A DNA stretch of 64,000 nt, taken from Erythrophleum ivorense. Its lineage: Eukaryota; Streptophyta; Magnoliopsida; Fabales; Fabaceae. Position 1 is the first letter of the stretch. Every line of letters starts with the position of its first letter. The notes under the pieces were generated by a model. The model saw nothing but the letters and a program-made list of their open reading frames with translations. It had not been told where the DNA came from and made no database searches. The stretch lies in contig JAIUCV010000575.1 in the NCBI GenBank assembly GCA_026724425.1, forward strand, positions 310,001-374,000, in the 5' to 3' direction. Shown piece after piece: positions 11,316 to 24,610 of this stretch. A program made the position numbers and the translations under genes.

Positions 11316-14300
11316 TTAGAGGTGTAGAAGACATCTTAGTGACTTTCCCGCAATCAAAAGATCAAAGGCTTCGTTGATTTTCTCGAATGGGAGCTCATGA
11401 GTGATGAACCCATCCAAATTCACCACCTGAAATGTTTCGACAGTAACAAGAAGTGAGTATTTGATTACGGATACACCTAGTCTTTTAAATATTAAAATAA
11501 ATTACACATTTATATTATATTTTATTAAAATTATATAAACCTTCATTTTATTTTTAAAATATATATTTTAGTCTTATTTTAATTTTTTAACTAAAATATC
11601 TTTTATTAATCTTAATAATATTTTTTTAACAAAAATACACTTATTCATTCAGGAGCTTAGATATAGTAATTAAGACATCTATTACTCAGAACTAACTTTA
11701 TACCTAAAACTAATTATTATAAGTCAAATTATATTTAATGAAAGGTCTTTTAGTTAAAAATTTTAAAATTCAACTAAAATATATATTTTAAAAATAGAAG
11801 AGAAGACTGTATATAATTTGAATAAAATGTGAAAAAATCTGTATAATTTACTTTTAATTTAATTTATAATTTTCTTAAGAAAAATAAAATCTACTTAAAA
11901 AAATCTGTTTATATTATAAAAGATAGGAGGAGTGGTAATCATGATTACCCCTTGAATGCATTGTTTGGCGAATTGAGGGAGTTGAGTCTTCCCTTTGAAT
12001 CCTCCAAACACTGAGCCCACTATTCTCCGACCATAAAATAGCTCCATGGGATGGATGGGAAGCATTTTTGGTGCTGTATGAACTCCCAGTATTACTGTCA
12101 ATCCCCAACCCTATTTCACAATAAATAAATAAATAAATATAACATGAAGAAATCACACTAGTTTCATATTAATAGGAGTATTGTTTTTTATTTTGTTGTT
12201 TGACATTGAGGGATGATGATCATAATTAGATCTAAATGTGGGTCTAATTTCGAATCTTAATTTACATAGCATTTTGTTGCATTTCAGACTCTGATCTTCT
12301 AAAAATCAACAAAATTTTTGCAGGGATTGCCAGGCGAGTGGAGATGGAAGACGAGAGTTGTATTCCTTGTATGCATCTCTTTATTATTATGTACACATTA
12401 TAAATTATACTAATAAACCTTAATATATGTTTATTTTAGAGGTATCTGCGAATTCAAGATTATTTTGTTTTCAGTTTTCAAAATTTTAATGTTTATATAA
12501 GTTTATTTCATCTTGATAAAATTTTACAAATGTAGGCATCACATGTTTCCAAACTCCTGTGGCGAATGAACGGAGAAAAAAAATTTACAAACTAGTCTTG
12601 CTTCTTTGCCATTCTTAATTTAGTATAATCAAATCAATTATAAATAGATATGACAACATATTAAACGTAATTTTTAATGTACGGTTTACTTTTGACATAT
12701 AATTAATCCCTTTATTTATGAATGATTTATTCTATAAATTTTAAGTAAATTAAATTTATCTAAAAAAAAATTATTTTTGTACGAGAAAGAAGAGAGAAAA
12801 AATTGTGAATGAATGTTGTAATTATAGTAATCAGGACATTGAACTAATTACCTCATGAGCAGATAGGAAGGCATCGCGAAGAACGTCCGAATTTCCTGTG
12901 CATTCAAAGCTGTAGTGTACACCTCCTTCAGTCATCTCCCTTATTCTCTGTCCACACAACCATTAATTTCAATGTCCTTTACTATAAAAGATAACAGGAA
13001 ATTATATATTATCTCTCAACTAGGTTAATTATAAAATTGATATATAAAAATCAAGATGTGACAAAATATTTTCAGAATTTTAAAACATAACAAAACTTTT
13101 TCCTGAACATGAAATATCAAACATTGTTTTGGTGGAATAGTTTTTCATATTTTAAAATTCATATTTCAATTTTTTAATTACACGTTACTGTAAAACAACA
13201 AAAAATAAAGTAAATTATTCTCACCTTTTTAAAACATACTTGAATTACATGACTTTCCTTTATATCATGAAAATAGATAAAGACCTCCCTAAAGTTTAAA
13301 TATGATTAAAATATTCTCAAGGATAATATTGATTTCTATTATTAAAAATATAACTTACTAAGAAATATACTTTTTAAACTCACTTTAATGTGATTTATTT
13401 TATGCTAAAACTTATAAATTTCATTTATTCTAAATTAAAAAATTAACTATTTTTACATTGGTTAAATATATATTTAATACTTGTTTACATTATAAAAATA
13501 ATATATATATATATATATATATTAGTTAAAATATATGTAACATGCATGACTTATCTTTTTATTGTGTGGGGGGATGTCAGTGTAGTATAATGTAGATTTT
13601 TAAAATAAAAAAATTATGTAATTTAAATATTTTTAGAGAGAAGCAGAGTATGATTCACTCTAAATAATATGCGTCAAGTGATAAATTTTTTTAAACTCAC
13701 ATAACAGATCAGAAAAAACACCAACCTGATATACTGGGTGCTCCTCATCCTTTGGATTTATGACCTCTGTGACTCCCATTGCTTGAGCTTTTACCACATA
13801 CAAAATATAATTAATTTGTGAATCGCACAGGGAACAATATAATGCAAGTAATTTCAGGAATCTTTTATTTATAAGAATATAAAAAAAAATGAATTAATTA
13901 TAAAGATAGATACGTAAGTATAATTAGATTTAACTATATCCTTTAAATTTCTTAAGTTTAAAATCTTAAAAACAGAAAGATGTGACTCATATTTAAAAAT
14001 ACAAGTAGGGTTTATTAATTAGATGTCATATGTCACAGTCTTCTTTTTTCTTTGAAACAGACGCTTTCAAATTTCTTTGAAAATATTTAGAGGATTTCAG
14101 ATTCTCAATTTGTAAATATGTCAGCTCTATGAAAGGTATATGACATGCTTATATATTTTTTTATGTTTCATGGACATATATCACGTCGTGTCAAAGATTC
14201 AAAACCTCGGTCAAGATAAAAATGTTCAAGTTTCTTCTTCAAGTAATTATTTGTTAAGATGATATAATGCTTCAAGCATAACTTTATATGATATACTAGT

Positions 14301-17300
14301 ACTTGACATAAATAGTCACATAATTTATTATAGTTATTAAAAACAAAGTTAACTTTCAAAATGAACAGCTACAAGAAAATGAAAAAACAGAATGATTTCA
14401 AGAGGAAGCTTTAGCTACCTTTCTGGAATTTTTCAGGATTGATGTCAACCCCTATTATCTTGGATGCACCTCTGGCTCTTGCTCCTTCTACAACCTAACC
14501 AAATTTAAAATGCATATTTATTTGGATAAGTGTTCCAATTTTTTATTCCCCTGATTTTTGAACAATTTTAAAAACTTAAAAAAAAATCCAAATGAATTTG
14601 CCAACTGAACTAACTTGTAAGTTAACACTGAGTAATTTATTATCCACAGCCATAACATGGTATACATACTCAAATCGTCTATCTAAGATTTGTTTTATAT
14701 ATTGAAGTTCTAAATGAGAAATTTTTATGTATATATCACCACTTTATTTGTTTAATGTCAAATAATATCAAGACAATTTGTGTAACTTTACACATCATGT
14801 GACTTCTACAATATAATATTTATTAGGAAAAAATAAATGGTAATATTTATCAGAGAAAAACAAATGACTAATTGCCTCAATGAATGTGATATTTGATTTA
14901 ACTAATAGATATAATATTAAGACAATTTTGTTTGTTCGTCATGTGACGAACCATTGCTGATTACCTACACATTCCTCACTACTATCTATGGCACCTATAT
15001 AGTGACTTAATTTCTTTGTTTGCTTAAACTCAATGCTTTAAAAGAATATATGATAGGAGAATGGAGGAGCTCAGTGAAAAATGGAGAAGAAGAGTTATGA
15101 AGCAGATTATGGAACAAGAGAAAGCTGCAGAAGTTGCCGACAATGCTGCTGATACTGAGAGTAGTACTGATCCTTAACGGGTTGTGTTGGTCAATTTGCA
15201 AGACAATGTTTATAAGACGATTGGGTTTAGGTTTTATTTACCAGTTTGCTATGAAGATTGACCATTTTAATTTCTTTGTCCGGGATCTGTTGTTGTTGAA
15301 TATAAATTATCTATGCTTGTGAATATATACCCTTTTAGTCAAATCTTGAATTATTATAACATATTATTCTCTTATCAAATTTCTTGGCCAACATGATAAT
15401 TATTAGCTAACTCATATAACTTGAATTTAGATTTTTAAATATATTTTATCAAATAAAATTAAAGAGAGACGAAGGTATCAGAATGAGTTGTTGATATGAC
15501 TTTAACTATGCTAAGAAGGCATCCCAGAAAATTATTGACTTAGTTGCCCTATTATCTCTTTACCATAAGTTTTTTCTTATTAAAGAAGATAAGTTTAGGT
15601 CTTAATTTAGAGTTTTAGAAAAATGGGCAACTAACAGAGCTAATAACTATATAAGGCGCCATTTTAACACAGCCAAAGTTGTCTTATGACACTTCTGGGA
15701 CAAATATATAAAACATATAAGATCATTTTAATACGTCAAAACATAAGAAATTAATTTAAACATTTAAATAAAATTGGAAAATTCAGACAAAGAAAAAGTA
15801 AAAAGATCAAAATATTAATTTAATTAATTATTTTATAATATCTAATACTTATTAAGTAATAAGTAATTATTTAATAATTAAATACTTTATAAATTTTATC
15901 TTTTGTTATTTTTAAAAGTGAAAAATACTTATCTATGGGAGGTTAAAATATTTTATTATTTTTGTAACAAAAAATAAGTATAGTTTAATTTTTATTTAAA
16001 ATTTAATATTAAACCTTAAATATTTAATTTTTTAAAAAATATAAATTAACATATTTAAGAATAGTACATATAAAATCCATAGTAATAATATACGGTGGAA
16101 CTAGAAAGTAGAAACTCACTGCGAGCCCCACAGGGCCTAAACCGAAGACAGCTACGGTTGAACCAGAATGCACATTGGCTGTATTCCAGGCAGCTCCAAC
16201 TCCTAAATTTGTAATTTCAAGTTTTCAATAATTCACAATCATTTCATAGATTAAAAAATAATAATCATAATCACATCCATATCATTTCATATATATCACC
16301 ACTAATATTTAAGAATATATTCTCGTTTCTCCACACAATTCATGGAACACGTTATTCTTAAATGTAAACCCTATCAAATAATACTTTGAACAAAAAGGAT
16401 ATCAAATATGAATTAAGATCTCTATCACGGTATGGTCAGATCTAGAACTTCTAGATAGAAGAATATTTGTACATATATAATATTGGTCATTATCCTTGTT
16501 TAAGGAGATTACACACTCTTTTGGGTGGGGTTTTACTTGCTTTTTAATAAGCCTTTGCTCCATACATCAAAATATTGGACTGATCAAGAATTCTAAACAT
16601 ATTATATTATTATTGGTGTTCTAACTAAACATGTTAGAATAACTTATTTATATTATTATTATTTTAGCAAATAATAAATTGTAATTTAATAAGTATCTCA
16701 TTTTGGTGATTTAATTAGTTCTCTCAAGGATTTTTTTTTTATCATTTTTTTATTTAAAAGTCTGTTTTCGTTTCAATTCTACATAATATTTGTTCTTTAA
16801 AAAATTGTTATTATCATTTTTTAGGTAACAAAATGATATAAAATTTTTTTAACATCGTCGGTTGATACTAAAGTTATCTTTAGAGGACTCAGATAAGGTT
16901 TTACTCAAAATTTATTAAATTAAAGTGAGTGTATTAGTAATCTTATCACTTAAAATACTTATAATGAATTTTTATTAACTCATTGCACACAGATAATTAG
17001 ACATGAATTGAAAAACTCTTGAGCAAATTCAATTTAAAAATATATATAAGTTATACAGACTTATCTTAAATATTATTGAAATTATGTAGATCTTTTTTCT
17101 ATATTCAAAATATAAGTTTTAATCTAATTTCAAATTTTTTAACTAAAATGCCTTCCATTTAGTATAATTTTTTATTGGCAAGAATTAGTTTTAAATATAA
17201 TTTTGGCTCCAAGTAATAGATTTCTTTATCATTAGATTTAGTCTTCTAAGTTATTAGATTTGGAAAAATATATATATTTAGATTAATGGAAAATATTTTG

Positions 17301-17433
17301 ATAAGGAAATTTTGTTTTAATTAGAGTAAAAAAGATCACAACTTTTGATTTTAAAAGAAATGAGTGTATATTTTAAAAACATAAGAAAAACTCAAGTAAT
17401 TTTAACAAATTAAAAAAAAAACTCTTTGTAATT

Positions 17434-17485
<52 letters not shown>

Positions 17486-18950
17486 GTGATTGATTTAGTA
17501 TCTCCAGCTTCGGTAAATTATTGTGAAAATCTATTGTATGTGGTTGGGAAAAGAGTGAAAGTTAGGGCATGCATGCAGTTACCAGTGGGGACACCACAAC
17601 TGAGCAAGGTGAGGTTCTTGAGAGTGTTATGGCTAAGATGATGGAAGGGGAGCTTGACGGCGCAGGCAATGTCAACAACTGTGTACTCAGTGAAGGTGGA
17701 GGTTCCGACGAACTGGAAGATGGGTTTGCCGTCGACGGTGGAGAACCTGCTCCCTCCGTCGCTATTACTGCCGAACCTCTCGCACATGTTGGTTTGCTCG
17801 CACTTGCACAGCTTACACTCACCGCACTCACCGTTCAATATTGGCACCACGTAGTCCCCTTCTTTCATTTCACTCACCCCTTCTCCCACACTCTCCACCA
17901 CCCTGCAAATTCATTCAGCTTAAAAAGCTTAATTTTATAAGCCAAAACATGTAAATAATTGAGGAAATTACAAGCCTTATTTTTTTAATAAAATTATCTA
18001 TACTAATATATATGTGGTTTTGGATATTCTGGTTATTTGGGTTGCAAAATTATATATCTCTATATTGATAATATAAGAAAGAGAATTTAAAATACATGTA
18101 GGAGAAATGGAAAGCTAAATAAGTTCCCACTATTTCTCTTTATTACCTTTAAAATATAAAAAATATTGTAATCTAATTTTATATTACTGCAAAAAAATTA
18201 TTTAAACATAAATTGGAGGGGGAAAAAAAAGGCTACTAGTATAGTAGAACTCTATTTTGATTTTCCAAAGATAACTAGCGTTGTTGCGGGTGCATTCAAA
18301 ATTGAGTGCGCCCCATCGTTGAAAAAAGCAACACATAAAGGGCAAAAAAAAAAAAGAAATAGCTTTGTCAGCTACAGTTTAAGAACAGGAAATCAGAACC
18401 TTGTGTGTGTGTGTATTGATGTTCATCCTCTCATTGACTTTTTGAAAAAATTTTGGTATCATTTTATTACTCGAAAGTTTGAATTTGTTTTAACTCTAAA
18501 AAAATATAATATCATTTTATTATTTTTAAAAGGATGAAAGTGTAACAAAATTAAACTTTCAACTATTAAAGTAATATAAATTTTTTTTAAAGAGGTCATT
18601 TAATAATAGAATCATCTTTAAATGACTATAAGAGATACTAAAAAAAGTATATGACATTTTTTTAACAATTTATGAGTAATATATAATTAAATTTTTTAAA
18701 AAAATTCATTTACATATTATATTTTTATTAAAAAATTGAAAATAGATATTTAAAAGAACTTCACTTAGTTTTAATCCTTATTATAATCTCTAATAGTCAG
18801 TCTCTCTTCTCCATCAACCTCTTGTACGACCAACTATTTAGTCATAGAAATGAAAATTTAATATTATGTTAAACAACGGATCGAGGATCCTTTACTGTGA
18901 AGATTTGGATACAGTTTCTCTGCAGTGATCACATGGAGGGAGAATGTAAG

Positions 18951-18994
<44 letters not shown>

Positions 18995-20069
18995 ATATAA
19001 AAAGAGAAAAGATATGTGAGACACTTCAAAGAAAATGTAGACTAAAAAATTAATTCCGTAAGCATCACTTCAACGTTAAAACATGAACTATTAAATAAAG
19101 CCTTATAAGTAATTTTAATTACTATAATCTCTATCAGACTGGTGTCCTCGTGCCCGAGAGCTTCATGGCCTTACATAAGGAGACCGTTACTTTTTTCATT
19201 AATAAATTTTTTATTAAAACATTATCAAAAATTAAATTAGAAAAAAAAGCACTTGTATCAATAGGCTCTTTCAAAAATATTTAGTATTATTTTAATACTT
19301 GAAAGTTTAATTTTGTTTTAATTTTATAAAATATTTTTAAAAATTTATATATAATTTCTTATACTTTTGTTATTAGATTTTCTAATTAAATATAAGAAGT
19401 ATAATTTTCTAATGATACTATGAATGTATAGTTTTTGCAAATAATTATATAATTTTTTAATTAAATTATATATTTGTTATAATACTATTAAAAAAATATA
19501 TATTTATTATATTTTAATTAGAGAATAAAATATAAAGGATTGTACTTAAATCTTATTCTAAAATATTTGCTCATTCAAAAATTGTATAATATCATTTTAC
19601 AACAAGAAGAATGAAATTGTATAAAATCAAATTTTTGAGTATTAAAGTGATACAAAAATCTGTAAGGGAGTCAATTAATTATGGAATCACCTAGAATGAC
19701 GAGAATGAGATTTTACTTGAAAAAAAACACCTAAATGTTTTAATACAACTCATAAGCAATACATGATTAACTTTTTTAGAAAAATTCTTTAAAATCTAAT
19801 AATAATGTTAATCCTCATTGTAATCCTTAATAGACTCTCACCCAAGAGCCTTTCTTGTTAGAAACTATTTGATCATATGATTGAAAATTCAATCCTATGC
19901 CAAAGATCACTTTAATGTAAAAATATAATTTTTAAATAAAGGGTTATAAATAATTTTATTATTATAATCCGTGTCTTCTTACCCGGCAGCTTCATGGCCA
20001 AAAATGCGAGGAAAAGCCCGCTGAGACTCAATCTGAGAAAATACCAGAAAGTGTGAGATTGTTTATATA

Positions 20070-20100
<31 letters not shown>

Positions 20101-20458
20101 CGAGAACCATATGAGAGAACGTTTATATTTTTGGTGGGTTCATATATATACCTCGCCTTTCCAACCGTTGACATCAGAATGACAGATTGTTGTGAAGATT
20201 ATCTTGATGCGAACCTCCATTCTTTTGGGAGGATGAACAAGGACTTGTTCCACCATAAATGGCTCTCCAGGACCATATACCACAGCAGCTTCATTCATTC
20301 ACATGATCAAATATTAATTAAAATATTAATATTAATTGTAGTATTAACATATATCATATGATCTGGCTTTAGTTACCTCTGCAGGTGATGGTCTTCCCCC
20401 TTGTCTCGCTAGGGTGGAAGTTGAACAAAAGGTTGTTCTTCTCTGCAACTTCTGCCAT
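11316..20458 (-). CDS. Zinc-type alcohol dehydrogenase, ADH-like 3 type
   Basis: Ten exons read from the right: 20458-20377, 20288-20152, 20032-19983, 17902-17583, 16202-16120, 14494-14419, 13787-13726, 12947-12852, 12110-11949, 11426-11316. They give 392 aa without interruption. Catalytic zinc ligands are Cys63 (in TTICHSD), His86 (in FGHEA) and Cys192 (in LLSCG). The structural zinc lobe is Cys116, 119, 122 and 130. The NAD-binding GxGxxG is at 217-222. Medium-chain zinc ADHs of this kind oxidise alcohols with NAD as cytosolic dimers; the substrate of the plant ADH-like 3 group (At1g32780 by memory) is not established by this sequence. One oddity is a divergent stretch around 177-187 (LPFHHLSHNTL). 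Introns 3 (2.1 kb), 4 (1.4 kb) and 5 (1.6 kb) are inflated by AT-rich repeats. A decayed duplicate lies immediately downstream. Confidence 0.92.
15061..15177 (+). other. Unidentified 38-codon coding-like fragment in ADH intron 5
   Basis: On the strand opposite to ADH an ATG opens a 38-codon frame rich in Glu, Lys, Arg and Ala. It starts MEELSEKWRRRV, continues with KQIMEQEKAAE and ends in a TAA. Its composition is far from the surrounding AT-rich intron and looks like the charged C-terminal tail of a real protein. It is followed by about 150 bases of moderate composition resembling a 3'UTR. No splice partner or upstream coding part is evident. It may be the last exon of a gene captured by a transposon or a truncated retrocopy. 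I do not recognise the parent gene. Confidence 0.4.
17437..17486. repeat. Compound (TC)n(TA)n microsatellite
   Basis: A pure TC dinucleotide run passes directly into a TA run inside ADH intron 4, close to the acceptor-distal side of exon 4. Similar pure dinucleotide runs lie at about 3048-3066, 13500-13522, 18957-18987, 20068-20100 (TG then TA), 41847-41868, 44209-44232 and 46165-46186. Confidence 0.9.
18440..18605. mobile_element. Short inverted-repeat MITE, copy A, in ADH intron 3
   Basis: The left arm near 18451-18500 (TATCATTTTATTACTCGAAA) matches the reverse complement of the right arm near 18530-18590. Both contain a core like TTTTAATAC..GAAAGTTTAATTTTGTT. The element is about 160 bp with almost no internal sequence. 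Related inverted-repeat elements lie at 19262-19675 and in RUS5 intron 14 at about 38010-38396. Confidence 0.55.
19262..19675. mobile_element. Inverted-repeat MITE, copy B, in ADH intron 3
   Basis: The left arm (about 19275-19325) contains TTTTAATACTTGAAAGTTTA, and the right arm (about 19600-19665) contains the diverged reverse complement. The interior is AT-rich and non-coding. Flanking sequences at 18600-19170 and 19675-20005 also resemble each other, suggesting that an MITE-containing segment of this intron was duplicated. Target-site duplications are not clear. Confidence 0.5.
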
Positions 20459-20543
20459 ATCTTCCTCTTCGTTGCCTCAATGACTTGTTCTTTCTTTTTT
20501 GTGCCGAGAAAGAAATCTATGGTGAAACTGAGCAACCTGCCGC

Positions 20544-20550
20544 TATTTAA
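20544..20550 (-). promoter_or_regulatory. Possible TATA box of the ADH gene
   Basis: On the minus strand TTAAATA lies about 90 bases upstream of the ADH start codon at 20458, a reasonable spacing for a plant TATA box with a short 5'UTR. This rests on motif and position only. Confidence 0.35.
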
Positions 20551-20559
20551 GGTTTTAGA

Positions 20560-21555
20560 CTTTAGTTCTTACCAAACTAGTTTCTTTTTTTAAATTATTA
20601 TTTTAGTTAATTAGGGGTATTTTTGATGATTTTATGAGCACATTTCTCTATATCAATCTAATACATTTAACATTTTATTTTTAAAATATTTTAACAAAAT
20701 TAAATATATGTTTATTAAAAAAAAAGGATGATATATCCTTAAAAAATATTCATTTATCATGTGAATAATGTTTTTCGGGTCTACCATAGCCTACATATAG
20801 AGGTTTCTTAATTAGCAACCAAACCTGTAACCAATTAATGAACTTAGAAATGATAGCTAGGGAAGATTTTACTGAAGAAGTGGCTTACTGTTATTTATCA
20901 CGTATCATGATATTTGAGATATTAAGATATAAAATATTATGATATTTGAGAATAATACTAGTGATTATTTATAAAAGTTGACAAAGTTAAAAAGAAATAT
21001 AATTTGTTGAATAAAAAAGGTATGATTCATGATTCCTATTGTTTTTAGTGGTTTGTCGGGCCTCAGAAGAACGTGACCAGCGTGGAAGCAAAATAGCAGC
21101 TTGACTCCGAAAGGCTCAAATGGCAGAAAAAAATGATGATTTATATTTTCAGGATAGTAAAATACTATATTTTTTAGTTATGACATAATAATTATTATAT
21201 ATATAAATTTGAATTCATATATATACATATGTATTGGTGGAACGTACGTTGAGAAATGAATAATACAATGTGTGCTTTTTTGGGTAGAGATATGAGTGTT
21301 CAACTCTTATCTATCTTCTTCTATAAAGGTAATAGACTTAGGATGGGTTCCTTAGTTATTATGTTTGGAGGTTACCATTACACTTGGTAATATAACAAAA
21401 TCAATTAATAAAAAGTATAAAAGTATTTAAAAAAAACAAAATACCGTGTGCCTCAATTAAGTATTACATATTACTATTATTTTTAATGATAACATTCACT
21501 TTCTTCTTTCTTGATATTCATTATTTTTATTTTTAGGTTGCTATGAGAGACAGTT
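20560..21555. other. AT-rich upstream region of ADH
   Basis: No gene is visible. The ADH promoter should be here, as the gene reads leftward from 20458. A short less AT-rich patch near 21040-21120 shows no recognisable coding frame. Confidence 0.5.
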
Positions 21556-21556
21556 C

Positions 21557-22047
21557 TAAGGCCTCATTTGGTTGGTAGAAAAGTTGAATGATGGAGAGAA
21601 AAAGAGAGTAGGATTGAAAGAAAAATATATTTGATAGGTAAGAAACTTCTTTCCTTAGGTGAGTTACCTTTCACTAATATGGAAGAATCTATTCTATTAT
21701 TTTGTGATGAGAAAGAATTTTATTGAGTAGGAGAATAATAATTGAGATTATTTTATTTTTTTTAGATAATTTTTTTTATTAAAGGTAAATTAAAATATTT
21801 TATTATTATTTATTATTATTATTAGTAATTAAAAATAATTTTTATTATATTTATAATTATTAAAAGGATTCTAATTTTTTAATTCTCTTCTTATTTTATT
21901 TTTATGTCATTTTTATTTAACTAAGTATAAAAAAATAAAAATATTTTTTTTCATTATACCAAATATAACTATAAAGTACAAGATTTATTTTCATTCTCAT
22001 TCATATTTTATCAAAAGCTAATTCTCTGTACCAAATAAGGCTTGAAG
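21557..22047. mobile_element. TIR-type non-autonomous element
   Basis: The left end (GGCCTCATTTGGTTGGTAGA) and the reverse complement of the right end (AAGCCTTATTTGGTACAGAG) agree over roughly 20 bases with several mismatches. The ATTTGGT core is common at the ends of plant PIF/Harbinger and hAT elements. The interior is AT-rich and non-coding. No convincing target-site duplication was seen, so family assignment is open. Confidence 0.5.
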
Positions 22048-22639
22048 GTATAGCTGCTGCTCTGGAACCAAAAGAAGCTCCGCTGCCACTTGGCAATAAT
22101 TAACCAACGAAGCTACAAAATCAGATTATGATGATGACTTTGGAGAGGAATGGGATTTAATCAATGAGAAAACGTAGAATCAGGAGAGGAAAACAACAGA
22201 GAAAGATTACCCCAATAAATAGGTGATATTTTTTATAAAAATGTGTCAAAACCCTCTATTATATTATGGCTAATTCATTGACTTGCTGCTGGTTAATAAA
22301 TAAGGAAATATTATAATACAATTATTGTCATGATAACTTGTTATAATAATAATAATAATATTGTGACTTTGGGTTTGAATTGCGGATTACAATCTAAAAC
22401 TTAATTATTATTTATTATTGTTAAATGCATATACAGACTTGCCATTTGTTATGTCTTCTCTACTTCAGCCTAGCTAGCACCGTTTTCTCCTCCTCTGTAT
22501 TATTCTTCTAGATGCTTTCTTCTTTATTGGCATTGGCAGATCTTAATTACTTATCACGCAGTCGAAGATTTTTTTTTCTCTAGTTAGAGTTTTGTATCTC
22601 TGTATAATGAGACTTAATTTGTTTATACTATCTTTTTGT

Positions 22640-23085
22640 TTTTGGGCAATAAAATCGGGTCATAGGGCCAAAACAAAATAAACAAAACAAGAAGGGCTAA
22701 CTAGATAAATTCAACTTAAGATGCCCATTAGTCAATACAAACATTTCCTTCCCAATAAATATGATTCACGAACTATCACTAACCAGTCTATCCTTTTTAT
22801 CACTAGAAGATTTTATCAAGGATGTGGCTTCTGATTCTATTATTCCTTTATACAGTATTCACTAAACTCACCGTCGTTGAAGTGTCACTTTCAATAATAA
22901 ATTGTCCAAAACCATTATACCAAGCAAACTCTAGCGCATTAAGCAAACTGCACCATCCACGTTAAACTTGACCCATTTGTTCGCAGGAAAGCTCCACTTT
23001 ACAATAATTGGGCCCCATTTGATAGAGTCACGAAAACAGAAAGGGAAACAGATTCCAATGCCTGCTGAATTTAGTAGCAAAAAAG
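22640..23085 (-). mobile_element. LINE retrotransposon relic, RNase H domain
   Basis: Reading leftward, KWSFPANKWVKFNVDGAV is the classic start of the RNase H-like domain at the end of plant non-LTR retrotransposons. It is followed after a deletion of about 45 residues by ALEFAWYNGFGQFIIESDTS, then stop codons and a weak HIYWEGNVCID match to the usual Arg-Glu-Ala-Asn region. The minus-strand sequence ends in an A-rich tail near 22640, as expected for a LINE 3' end. The domain is interrupted and non-functional. Upstream reverse transcriptase is absent, so it is a 5'-truncated copy. Confidence 0.75.
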
Positions 23086-23539
23086 TTGAAAAGAGATAGA
23101 AGCATGGTGTACTGTGCATTTTCCATTGTTGTGGCAAAAGTATGGGGGATCCAATTCCTAAATTTATCCATTTTGCACCCCCAAGTGTGTCGTACTCCTG
23201 CAGATTCACGACAAAGGGATTGGTTTTTTCTTTATTCATGTTTTTTTTCTCTCTACGACAATCAAAGAAGAGGCATTTCATGAAATGAAAATCTTGTGAT
23301 ATTAAAAAAGTAATTAATACTACTCTTACAAGAAATAATGAAGAAAAAATAATTATAAAAATAATTACTAGTAGTTATCTTTAAAAAAATAATAAGACCA
23401 TTATTTGATATTAAAATTGAAATATTTTTTAAAATTATTGCTTTATAAAGATTTTTCCCACCTTGAAATGAAAAAGAAAATTTATATCAATCAACGAGCA
23501 GTCTAACATTTTAAATTCATGTAATTTTAAAAATGGTGC

Positions 23540-24610
23540 GACTTTAAATATTATATTTTGATTAAAGTATAAAAATTAAATTTCACCTATGATTAAAGTT
23601 TGATCAATATTAAAAAAATTAGTAAAATCCAATAATATTTCATATTAAAATAATAAATTATATAATTAATAATTAATAATTAAAAAAAAGACACTCTTTA
23701 TTTAACCAACTATCAGTCAGACAATTCCAACTAACAGTCAATGGATAATGATGCATCATACATAAGCAATGGATAATGCAATTATATATATAATAAATAT
23801 ATATTATATTTAAATATATATATATACATATTAACTTAATATATATTAAAATAAAACATGCAAAATATGAAACTAAATAGTTACTTTTTATTATATTAAA
23901 ATAATAATTTATAAATATAAATAATTAAAATCATTTATTAAATAAGATAATTATACATTAATTATAATTATTTGGTGCTTACTTTTTAAAAAAAATTCAT
24001 CAATTTGATGTGAGAAATGTATCTTTTAAATTTTTTTTAAAATAAATTTTAATTAATATATAAATTGAATAAAAATTATTTTATTGTAAAAAATAGTTAT
24101 ACAATACTTATAAATATATTTTTGTTATTAATTACTTATAATACATATCATTTTGTAATCTAAAAAAAATAATTAATAGTACTTTTAGATAATAAGAAAA
24201 AAAATATTTTTTGTAAAAGAAAAAATTAATAAAATTTAATAATATTCAACATTAAAAATAATAAATTATATAAATAATAATTAATAAAATTAAAATGCAA
24301 AAAATTAAAAAAAAAATCCAATGACCTATCAATCGCAATATCAACCTTAATTGCAGTGCATTATGCACTGCATTGTAGGCAATGTATAATGCATTGATCT
24401 CTCTCTTTCTCTCTCTCTCTTTCTATATATATATATTAATAAATTATATAATAAATATATTTACTATATTTAAATATATATTAATAAATATTGAATTAAT
24501 ATATATTGAAATAATATATGTAACATATTAAACTAAATGATTATTTGTATCATATTGAAATAATATATAATTATAAATAATTACAATTATATATTAAATA
24601 AAATTACTGC
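23540..24610. repeat. AT-rich repeat family, two diverged units
   Basis: Two units (about 23540-23960 and 24200-24610) share the order: AAATTTAATAATATT-like motif, AATAATAAATTATATA, a short GC-richer core with ATGCA/TGCATT palindromes, a TA microsatellite, then ATTAATATATATTAAAATAA and AAACTAAATAGTTA. The same order occurs again at 41570-42580. No coding sequence. The nature of the repeat (satellite remnant or non-autonomous element) is not clear. Confidence 0.55.

Noticed and set aside
17562..17940. Several overlapping frames on both strands over ADH exon 4
   Set aside because: They are alternative-frame shadows of a GC-richer real exon; only the frame with GECGECKLC and LLSCG fits a protein family.
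20152..20288. Apparent four-residue deletion next to catalytic Cys63 of ADH
   Set aside because: A careful second reading of the minus strand shows IFTT present before ICHSD; the site is intact.
23740..24385. CRISPR-like or satellite array from repeated ATGCAT motifs
   Set aside because: Units are long, diverged and AT-rich with no regular spacers, and the genome is a plant nuclear one.
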